NCBI GenBank assembly: GCA_030754475.1
Contig: JASMAE010000389.1
Coordinates: 1 to 6,546, forward strand
From: Rhodospirillales bacterium
Lineage (GTDB): Bacteria > Pseudomonadota > Alphaproteobacteria > Rhodospirillales > JASLLV01
Direction: 5' to 3'
DNA length: 6,546 nucleotides
Under the pieces are notes generated by a model that did no database searches, was not told the origin of the DNA, and worked only from the letters and a program-made list of their open reading frames with translations. Shown here in pieces: positions 1 through 4,946 of the stretch (its first letter is position 1; every line of letters starts with the position of its first letter). A program made the position numbers and the translations under genes.

Positions 1-171
1 GCGCGGCTGCTGGAATTCGGAGTCACCGCCAAATCCCTCGCGGCGATGGAAGGCGAGGTTCTGGGCGCCATCGACGAAGCAACCGAGATCGCCCGGTCCG
101 CGCCGCCGCCTTCACCGGAAATGGTCGAGACCGACCTTTGGGCGGACGGAGGTGCGGCGTGGCGGAGCTGA
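1..171 (+). CDS. 2-oxoacid/acetoin dehydrogenase E1 component, alpha subunit (C-terminal 56 aa, partial)
   Basis: Frame 1 is open from the window edge to a TGA at 169-171 and gives a 56-residue tail. It begins ARLLEFGVTAKSL and contains the acidic stretch MEGEVLGAIDEATEIA, then a proline-rich segment and the ending DLWADGGAAWRS. This is the usual C-terminal shape of thiamine-diphosphate E1 alpha subunits of the acetoin/pyruvate/branched-chain 2-oxoacid dehydrogenase family: a helix with D/E-rich residues, a P-rich linker, then a short tail. The thiamine-diphosphate GDG motif lies upstream, outside the window. Its stop overlaps the E1 beta start by 13 nt, which implies translational coupling, as expected for subunits of one alpha2-beta2 enzyme. 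The identification rests partly on this neighbour, because 56 residues alone would be weak. The exact 2-oxo substrate cannot be read from the fragment. Confidence 0.8.
   Translation, partial: ARLLEFGVTAKSLAAMEGEVLGAIDEATEIARSAPPPSPEMVETDLWADGGAAWRS
148..152 (+). promoter_or_regulatory. Shine-Dalgarno site that fixes the E1 beta start
   Basis: GGAGG lies 6 nt upstream of the GTG at 159-161, inside the last codons of the E1 alpha gene. It supports GTG 159 over the in-frame TTG at 138, which would add seven residues (GGRRCGV-like) unlike the family N-terminus. Starting at 159 gives MAELTYREAIAEG, the normal beginning of E1 beta subunits. Confidence 0.75.
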
Positions 172-1136
172 CCTATCGCGAGGCGATCGCCGAGGGCATC
201 GCCCAGGAAATGGCGCGCGACGACAGCGTTGTCTTCCTCGGCGAGGACGTGGCCACCGCCGGCGGTGTGTTCAAGACCACAGTTGGTCTCTTGGAGAGGT
301 TCGGTCCCGACCGGGTCAAGGACACGCCGATCTCGGAACAAGCGATCGTAGGCGCCGCGATGGGGGCCGCCATGACAGGGCTTCGGCCCATCGCCGAGAT
401 CATGTTCTCGGACTTTCTGGCGGTTTGCTGGGACCTGGTCGCCAACGAGATCGCCAAGACCCGCTACATGACCGGCGGCCAGGTGTCGCTTCCCCTCGTC
501 ATCCGCACCGCCAACGGCGGCGGCGGCAGCTTCGGCGCGCAACACTCGCAAAGCGTCGAGAACTGGGCGATGGCGGTTCCCGGCCTCAAGGTTGTCGCGC
601 CTTCGACCCCGGCCGACGTCAAGGGCCTGTTGGCGGCCGCGATCCGCGATCCCGATCCCGTCATCTTCTTCGAGCACAAGTTCATGATGGCGACCAAGGG
701 CGAGGTCCCCGACGGCGAGCACGTGGACCAGCTGGGGACCGCCAAGGTGCTCCGCGAGGGCGGTGACGTCACCATCGCCGCCCTGGCCGCCATGGTCCCC
801 AAGGCGCTGGAGGCTGCGGAGCGCCTTTCGTCCGAGGACGGCATCCATGCCACCGTCGTCGACCTCCGCTCCCTGGTTCCCTTGGACACAACAACGATCC
901 TCGACGCTGTTCGCAAGACGGGCCGCCTAGTCACGGTGGAGGAGAATCCGCGCCTGTGCGGCTGGGGGGCGGAAATCGCAGCGATCGCGGCCGAGGAATG
1001 CTTCTCCGACCTCGACGGACCGATCGTCCGCATTACGACCCCGCACGTGCCACTGCCTTGCGCCGGCGAGCTCGAATCCCTGGCGATCCCTTCCGTGGCG
1101 AGGATCGTCGAAACGGTGCGCAGGACCGTCGACTGA
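159..1136 (+). CDS. 2-oxoacid/acetoin dehydrogenase E1 component, beta subunit (AcoB/PdhB-like)
   Basis: This 325-aa protein, read from GTG 159, is full length for the family. With E1 alpha it forms the thiamine-diphosphate E1 heterotetramer that decarboxylates a 2-oxo acid (or cleaves acetoin) and reductively acylates the E2 lipoyl arm in the cytoplasm. Visible landmarks are FLGEDV (residues 26-31), DTPISEQ with Glu60 (the cofactor-activating Glu equivalent to Glu59 of human PDH beta), RYMTGGQ (102-108), GAQHSQS with the conserved His129, and the transketolase C-terminal domain around VVDLRSLVPLD and RLVTVEENP. The catalytic residues appear intact. It overlaps the E1 alpha gene by 13 nt, and the E2 gene starts 29 nt downstream. 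The spacing of GAQHSQSVENW and PGLKVVAPSTPADVKGLL resembles acetoin dehydrogenase beta (AcoB), but pyruvate or branched-chain 2-oxo acids remain possible. I am confident of the family and unsure of the substrate. Confidence 0.93.
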   Translation: MAELTYREAIAEGIAQEMARDDSVVFLGEDVATAGGVFKTTVGLLERFGPDRVKDTPISEQAIVGAAMGAAMTGLRPIAEIMFSDFLAVCWDLVANEIAKTRYMTGGQVSLPLVIRTANGGGGSFGAQHSQSVENWAMAVPGLKVVAPSTPADVKGLLAAAIRDPDPVIFFEHKFMMATKGEVPDGEHVDQLGTAKVLREGGDVTIAALAAMVPKALEAAERLSSEDGIHATVVDLRSLVPLDTTTILDAVRKTGRLVTVEENPRLCGWGAEIAAIAAEECFSDLDGPIVRITTPHVPLPCAGELESLAIPSVARIVETVRRTVD

Positions 1137-1165
1137 CGGCGAAGTGCCGGCCGGAAAGGGCCGAG

Positions 1166-2317
1166 ATGGACGTGGTGATGCCGCAGCTCGGCGAGACGGT
1201 GACGGAGGGCACTGTCACGGCCTGGCGCAAACGGGTGGGCGACGCGGTCAAGGCCGACGAGCCCCTGTTCGACGTGGGCACGGCCAAGGTCGAAACCGAG
1301 ATACCCGCCCCGGCCACGGGCACGCTTCGCGAGATCCTGGTTCCCGAGGGCGAGACGGTGGTTGTCGGCGCCCGGCTCGCGGTGATCGAAGAGACGGCCC
1401 GCGAACGTCCCGCCGGGCGCGCAAAATCCAAGTTGTCCCCGGTGGTCCGTCGGCTGCTGGCCGAGCACGGAATCGACACCGGCGCGCTCACTGGCTCGGG
1501 CGAAGGCGGCCGGATTACGCGTCGCGACGTCCTCGCCCACATCGACCAGCGCGAAGTCCCAGGCTCGACGCCCCGGGGCGATCGCACCGACGCCGCGCCG
1601 GCCGCAGACCACGCGGCGATCCCTTTCAACCGCCTGCGAAAACTGACCGCCGAGCACATGGTCCGCTCCAAGGCGACCAGCGCCCACGCGTTCCAGGCGA
1701 TCGAGGCGGACTTTCGCCTGATAGAAGACGTTCGCGCCGCCCGCCGCGAGGCGTGGGCGCGCGAAGAGGGGGCCTCGCTGACCGCACTCCCCTTCGTCGC
1801 CCGTGCGCTTTGTCTCGCGATCGCGGACTTCCCGCGCGTAAACGCGAGCGTGGATGCGGAAAACCTCATCGTCCATCGCCACGTCAATCTCGCCATCGCC
1901 GTGGATCTTGATCACGAAGGCCTCGTTGCGCCCGTGATCGCCGACGCGGCGGCCATGCCGGTGCCGGCGCTGGCGCGCGCGATCCGCCACCTCGTATCCA
2001 AGGCGCGGGGTGGCACGCTCGGCGCCGACGACGTCGCGAGCGGAACCTATACGCTTTCGAACGCCGGTTCCTTCGGGACCCTGTTCACCGTTCCCATCAT
2101 CAACCAGCCGCAAGTCGCGATCCTGTCGTTCGACGCCGTGCGCAAGCGTGCGGTCGTCGTCACCGACGGGGACGAGGATCGCATCGTCGTCAGGCCCACG
2201 GCCGTGCTCGCCCAATCGTTCGATCACCGTGCGATCGACGGGGCGTATTCGGCCGCTTTTCTCGCGCGCGTGCGCGAGATCGTTGAAGGGCGCGACTGGG
2301 ACGGCGAGTTCGCCTGA
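1166..2317 (+). CDS. Dihydrolipoamide acyltransferase, E2 component of a 2-oxoacid/acetoin dehydrogenase complex
   Basis: This 383-aa protein forms the core of the complex. It takes the acyl group from E1 on a swinging lipoyl arm and passes it to CoA. Domains in order: lipoyl domain, about residues 1-76 (MPQLGETVTEGTV; predicted lipoyl Lys41 in GTAKVETEIPAP); a linker of about 12 residues; the peripheral subunit-binding domain, about 89-126 (LSPVVRRLLAEHGID, then GSGEGGRITRRDV); an R/D/A-rich linker; and the catalytic domain, about 150-383, with LSNAGSFGTLFTVPIIN, NQPQVAIL and the CoA-acyltransferase motif DHRAIDG (His354, Asp358). ATG 1166 was chosen because GGAAAGGG lies just upstream and the lipoyl domain begins there. 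The frame stays open back to 956, but that region overlaps E1 beta and encodes no recognisable sequence. The lipoyl lysine is preceded by Ala rather than the usual Asp, a variant also known in some actinobacterial branched-chain E2s. E3 is not encoded in the window. The acyl substrate is unassigned. Confidence 0.93.
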   Translation: MDVVMPQLGETVTEGTVTAWRKRVGDAVKADEPLFDVGTAKVETEIPAPATGTLREILVPEGETVVVGARLAVIEETARERPAGRAKSKLSPVVRRLLAEHGIDTGALTGSGEGGRITRRDVLAHIDQREVPGSTPRGDRTDAAPAADHAAIPFNRLRKLTAEHMVRSKATSAHAFQAIEADFRLIEDVRAARREAWAREEGASLTALPFVARALCLAIADFPRVNASVDAENLIVHRHVNLAIAVDLDHEGLVAPVIADAAAMPVPALARAIRHLVSKARGGTLGADDVASGTYTLSNAGSFGTLFTVPIINQPQVAILSFDAVRKRAVVVTDGDEDRIVVRPTAVLAQSFDHRAIDGAYSAAFLARVREIVEGRDWDGEFA

Positions 2318-2336
2318 TATCGACGGCGTGCCAAAT

Positions 2337-3104
2337 ATGGACTTCGCGGACCAAACGGTCGTCGTGACGGGCGGCACCTCAGGGATAGGTGCCGCGACCG
2401 CGCTGGCCTTCACCGACGCCGGGGCAAGCGTGGTGATTACCGGGCGCAATGCCGAGGCCGGTTCGAAGGCCGTCGACGCCGCCCGGGCGCGCGGCGCAAA
2501 AGTGCGATTCGTGCAAGCGGATCTGGCCGGAACGAACGGCGTGGACCGCGTCATCGAGGCGATCGAGGGGCTGGACCGACTCGACGTCCTGGTCAATAAC
2601 GCGGGAACCCTTCATCGCGCGGGCGCGCTGGAGACCACGGACGTCCAGTGGCTCGAGACCATGCAGGTCAACCTGAACGCCGTTTTCTTCCTGGGCCAGG
2701 CGGCGGCACGGCGCATGACCGCGCGGCGCCACGGCGTGATCGTCAACGTCTCGTCCGATCTCGGCCTCGTCGCGGCGGCGGGTACGGCGTCCTACTGCGT
2801 CAGCAAGGCCGGCGTCGTTCAGCTCAGCCGCGCCATGGCGCTGGACCTCGCCGAATTCGGCGTCCGCGTGGTGGCGCTGTGTCCCGGCGACGTCTTGACC
2901 GAGATGCTCCGATCCTCGATCCGCCAACGCGGAATGACGGAGGCGGAAGGACTCGCCTTGCTTTCGGAACGAATGCCCTTGAAGCGCGTCGCCGAGGCGG
3001 GCGAAATGGCCCGCGTCATCCTGTTCCTGGCCTCCGAGCGCGCCGCGTTCGTGACCGGAACCGAGTTCTCCGTCGACGGCGGCACCTCGGCGACGGGGCC
3101 GTAG
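2337..3104 (+). CDS. SDR family NAD(P)-dependent oxidoreductase (FabG-like classical SDR)
   Basis: This 255-aa protein has the classical short-chain dehydrogenase length and one Rossmann domain. The cofactor motif TGGTSGIG is at residues 11-18, with an Arg (Arg37 in TGRN) at the end of the second strand, which usually favours NADP(H). Further motifs are NNAG (87-90) and the catalytic tetrad Asn112, Ser140, Tyr153 and Lys157 (YCVSK). PGDVLTEM (183-190) and the ending TGTEFSVDGG are typical of FabG-like SDRs. The protein should interconvert a ketone or 3-oxoacyl group with its alcohol. It starts 19 nt after the E2 stop, so it is almost certainly co-transcribed. That suggests it processes the substrate or product of the dehydrogenase complex, for example a diol/acetoin-type conversion, but this is inference. 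No strong Shine-Dalgarno site precedes ATG 2337 (only GACGG). GTG 2328 is an alternative start adding three residues. Confidence 0.9.
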   Translation: MDFADQTVVVTGGTSGIGAATALAFTDAGASVVITGRNAEAGSKAVDAARARGAKVRFVQADLAGTNGVDRVIEAIEGLDRLDVLVNNAGTLHRAGALETTDVQWLETMQVNLNAVFFLGQAAARRMTARRHGVIVNVSSDLGLVAAAGTASYCVSKAGVVQLSRAMALDLAEFGVRVVALCPGDVLTEMLRSSIRQRGMTEAEGLALLSERMPLKRVAEAGEMARVILFLASERAAFVTGTEFSVDGGTSATGP

Positions 3105-3175
3105 GCGGATTGACACGGCCGGCGGCACCGGGCGCCACCAATCGTTCACCACCGCGGAAATAGGGAGAGAAGCCG

Positions 3176-3517
3176 ATGTCCCAGGATCTTGTTGCGTACG
3201 GGAAAGCGCTCGACGCGCGTACCGCCGCGCTCTTCAAGGCCGCGCCTGGCCCCATGCGTGCCTTTCACCAGCTCGTCGCCGAAGCCACCAAGGACGGGGT
3301 GCTGGATGCGAAGATCAAGGAGCTGATGGCGCTCGCCATTTCGGTCAGCCTGCGCTGCGAAGGCTGCATCGTCTACCACACCCGCGCCGCCTTCGAAAAA
3401 GGGGCGAGCCGGGAAGAGGTTGTCGAGACCATCGCCGTCGCGGTTGAGATGGGCGGCGGACCGGCGGCCGTTTACGGCGGACAGGCGCTCGCGGCCTACG
3501 ACCAGCACGCCCGCTGA
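3176..3517 (+). CDS. Carboxymuconolactone decarboxylase/AhpD-like family protein with CxxC redox motif
   Basis: This small all-helical protein of 113 aa begins at ATG 3176, preceded by a good Shine-Dalgarno site (GGGAGAG at about 3163-3169). The core KELMALAISVSLRCEGCIVYH fits the CMD/AhpD family: Glu49, then 12 residues on Cys61, then Cys64 and His68 (CxxCxxxH). This is the spacing of Glu118, Cys130, Cys133 and His137 in mycobacterial AhpD. The position of AhpD His132 is Gly63 here. The dithiol points to peroxidase or disulfide-reductase chemistry rather than true gamma-carboxymuconolactone decarboxylation, since PcaC lacks the cysteine pair. The later helix GASREEVVETIAVAVEMGGGPAAVYG is also typical of the family. 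It sits 71 nt after the SDR gene on the same strand and is probably the last gene of the E1-E2-SDR operon. In mycobacteria AhpD draws electrons from a lipoylated E2 and Lpd, so a link to the upstream E2 is plausible but unproven. Confidence 0.88.
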   Translation: MSQDLVAYGKALDARTAALFKAAPGPMRAFHQLVAEATKDGVLDAKIKELMALAISVSLRCEGCIVYHTRAAFEKGASREEVVETIAVAVEMGGGPAAVYGGQALAAYDQHAR

Positions 3518-3540
3518 GCGAACGGCGGGATTGGGACGAC

Positions 3541-3559
3541 CGACCGCCAGCGGTGGTCG
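3541..3559 (+). terminator. Possible hairpin terminator between convergent genes
   Basis: An eight-pair stem (CGACCGCC at 3541-3548 with GGTGGTCG at 3552-3559) closes a three-base loop. One pair is G-U when transcribed from the plus strand; on the minus strand the same pair becomes an A-C mismatch, so the plus-strand transcript folds better. It lies 23 nt after the stop of the AhpD-like gene and 13 nt past the stop of the convergent aldolase gene. No T-tract follows, so it would be a weak intrinsic terminator or a Rho-assisted end. Confidence 0.35.
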
Positions 3560-3572
3560 ATGATCCTCCTGC

Positions 3573-4520
3573 TCACTCTGCCGCTTGCTGGGAAAGTACC
3601 CCCATTTCCTCGAGGATGCCGCGGAGCTGGACGAGAACTTGCGCGCCGCGCTCGCCATACGCCTCCGCCGGTTTCATGGGCGGGCGCGGCACCCCCATGG
3701 GCTGGCCCACCATCCGGCACATCTCCTTGGCGAAGGCGGTCGCGGCCGCAAGGTTGTTTTGCCGGGGCGCGGGCGCCGCGCTTCGGATCAGGGTCATCAT
3801 GGCGACGAACCTGTCACGCAGCTTTTCCGCGCCCTCGGTGTCGCCCGCGAACAGCAGGTTGTACATCTCGGCGGACGCCGCCGGCGCCCAGTTCCCCTCG
3901 GGCGAGACCCACCCGGTGGAACCCAAGAAGAAAGCCTCGAACGGACGCGCGCCCTGCCAGACGTTCATTTTCGGGCCGGCCTCGCGCCGGACGTCGTACA
4001 CCCGGGCGAGATCGCCGCTCGCTTCCTTGATGTAGCGAATGTTCTCAAGCTCGCGCGTCAGCCGCCCGACCAGCACCGCCGACATGTCCACGTGGGTGGT
4101 GAACGGATTGTTGTAGAGCATCACCGGGATCGAGACCTCTTCGCAGATCGCGCGGTAGAAATCGAAGATCTCGTCGTCGGAAGGCGCGACGTAGTAGGGC
4201 GGCGTAATCATCAGGCCATCGGCGCCGAGCTCCTCGGCCTCGCGCGAATAGCGCACGGCGGTTTCGGTGCGCACGTTCATCGTGCCGACCAGCACCGGCA
4301 CGCGGCCCGCCGCCTGCTCGATGACGGTCGTGGCGATCCGCGTGCGTTCCTCGTCCGAAATCAGGTAGAACTCGCCCATCGAGCCAAGTGTGACCAGCCC
4401 ATGGGATCCTTGCTCGATCTGCCAGTCGACGAAGCGCCGCATGGCGTCCTCGTCGAATGCGCCGTCAGCGGCGCGGAACGGGGTGACGATGACTGGAAAG
4501 CTGCCTCGGAACTCCTTCAT
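3573..4520 (-). CDS. Dihydrodipicolinate synthase/N-acetylneuraminate lyase (DapA/NAL) family protein, probably a catabolic aldolase or dehydratase
   Basis: This 315-aa protein is a class I aldolase-type TIM barrel that forms a Schiff base with a 2-keto acid such as pyruvate. Visible features are the first strand GSFPVIVTPF (6-15), GSMGEF (46-51, in place of the usual GTTGE), TPPYYVAPS with Tyr110 (106-114), catalytic Tyr136 in MLYNNP, and the Schiff-base lysine Lys165 in YIKEASGD. The arginine that binds the substrate carboxylate in E. coli DHDPS (Arg138, in YNVPSRTG) aligns with Thr141 in YNNPFTT. Thr44 and Thr45 become Ser47 and Met48. It is therefore unlikely to make lysine precursors, and a sugar-acid or other keto-acid lyase is more probable. 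Start ATG 4520 has a strong Shine-Dalgarno site (GAGAGGAG, 6 nt upstream). It is convergent with the E1-E2 operon and appears to be transcribed alone. The family is secure and the substrate unknown. Confidence 0.9.
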   Translation of the reverse strand: MKEFRGSFPVIVTPFRAADGAFDEDAMRRFVDWQIEQGSHGLVTLGSMGEFYLISDEERTRIATTVIEQAAGRVPVLVGTMNVRTETAVRYSREAEELGADGLMITPPYYVAPSDDEIFDFYRAICEEVSIPVMLYNNPFTTHVDMSAVLVGRLTRELENIRYIKEASGDLARVYDVRREAGPKMNVWQGARPFEAFFLGSTGWVSPEGNWAPAASAEMYNLLFAGDTEGAEKLRDRFVAMMTLIRSAAPAPRQNNLAAATAFAKEMCRMVGQPMGVPRPPMKPAEAYGERGAQVLVQLRGILEEMGVLSQQAAE

Positions 4521-4550
4521 GGCGCGCTCCTCTCAAGGACTCAAGCGTCG

Positions 4551-4579
4551 AGCTAGCCACCGGGCACCTACGAAGTCAA
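4551..4579 (-). promoter_or_regulatory. Candidate sigma70-type promoter for the DapA-family gene
   Basis: Read on the minus strand, TTGACT (4579 down to 4574) matches five of six bases of the -35 consensus. A 17-nt spacer separates it from CTAGCT (4556 down to 4551), a poor -10 match. Transcription would begin near 4543, leaving a leader of roughly 20-25 nt that contains the GAGAGGAG ribosome binding site. The position is right for the aldolase gene, but the weak -10 keeps confidence low. Confidence 0.3.
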
Positions 4580-4759
4580 TGCCGGTTAGAACTCCACCCC
4601 ACGGGAATCGATCCGGTCGGCGAAGCACGGAACCGTCGGCAATACGCGGTCGAACGGACGCGCCTTCCCTTGCGTCTTCGTGCGTGTCGCGGTCATTGCC
4701 GATTGGACCCGATCCGGCTGATCTGAGGGCTCTCCGTTCACGCAGCCGAAAACCCCTCG

Positions 4760-4890
4760 CCGCCGGCGCCCCCGTTTACTCTCGACCGAAACTTGCGCAA
4801 GATTCCCCCGCTTCGCGGTGCGCCAGGGATTCGGCCGCATCTTATCGGGGGTTCATGCCGCGTCCAACCGGCAACGTCCGCCGGCGCCCC
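4760..4890. repeat. Short 13-bp direct repeat in the non-coding gap
   Basis: CCGCCGGCGCCCC occurs at 4760-4772 and again at 4878-4890, 118 nt apart. The second copy forms the left arm and loop of a hairpin. The shorter core CGGCGCCC recurs a third time at 4936-4943. In DNA this GC-rich, chance is a real alternative. Confidence 0.3.
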
Positions 4891-4897
4891 GCCGGCG
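4879..4897. terminator. GC-rich hairpin, second stem downstream of the PLP-enzyme gene
   Basis: CGCCGGC (4879-4885) and GCCGGCG (4891-4897) form a perfect 7-bp stem around the 5-nt loop GCCCC. It lies about 50 nt past the stop of the minus-strand PLP enzyme. No T-tract follows on either strand. It could back up the first hairpin as a terminator or act as an mRNA 3' stabiliser. Confidence 0.35.
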
Positions 4898-4926
4898 AGC
4901 GGGTCGGCTGCGCGCCTCGGCCCCTT

Positions 4927-4943
4927 GGGCGCCGTCGGCGCCC
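4927..4943 (-). terminator. Hairpin immediately after the stop of the PLP-enzyme gene
   Basis: GGGCGCC (4927-4933), loop GTC and GGCGCCC (4937-4943) form a perfect 7-bp all-GC stem starting 3 nt beyond the stop codon of the minus-strand gene. Such strong stems directly after a stop are typical terminators in GC-rich genomes. The absent U-tract (AAGGGG follows on the minus strand) leaves open Rho dependence or transcript-end protection. Confidence 0.5.
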
Positions 4944-4946
4944 GCG

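Larger units (their letters stand above)
4521..4946. other. Non-coding gap of 426 nt between the two minus-strand genes
   Basis: No believable gene is seen here. The open frames on both strands lack ribosome binding sites, are rich in Arg, Pro and Gly, and resemble no family. From right to left in the direction of transcription, the gap holds two GC-rich hairpins (4927-4943 and 4879-4897), a perfect 10-bp palindrome CTTGCGCAAG at 4792-4801, a 13-bp direct repeat CCGCCGGCGCCCC at 4760-4772 and 4878-4890, and the candidate aldolase promoter near 4551-4579. The gap separates the PLP-enzyme gene from the aldolase gene and argues that they are separate transcription units. Confidence 0.6.

Noticed and set aside
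956..1165. N-terminal extension of the E2 frame back to position 956
   Set aside because: It overlaps the E1 beta gene by about 180 nt and encodes Arg-rich sequence unlike any E2. ATG 1166 has a ribosome binding site and begins exactly at the lipoyl domain.
2010..2336. N-terminal extension of the SDR frame into the E2 gene
   Set aside because: The extra 109 residues are a Ser/Arg/Pro-rich shadow of E2. The SDR Rossmann fold starts right after ATG 2337.
464..2596. Open reading frame of 710 codons on the minus strand, antisense to E1 beta, E2 and the SDR
   Set aside because: It is a frame shadow in GC-rich coding DNA: low-complexity composition rich in Arg, Ala, Ser and Gly, no domain recognisable, no ribosome binding site considered convincing. 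The plus-strand genes carry all catalytic motifs.
3110..3143. Perfect -35-like TTGACA between the SDR and the AhpD-like gene
   Set aside because: No -10-like hexamer occurs at 16-18 nt spacing (the bases there are GC-only or nearly so), so I do not call a separate promoter for the AhpD-like gene.
3585..4556. 323-codon plus-strand frame antisense to the DapA-family gene
   Set aside because: Composition rich in Arg, His and Gly is typical of the antisense frame of a GC-rich gene. The minus strand encodes a complete aldolase with catalytic Tyr and Lys.
4586..4840. 84-codon minus-strand frame in the non-coding gap
   Set aside because: No ribosome binding site at its start, no recognisable family, and base composition like the surrounding non-coding DNA.
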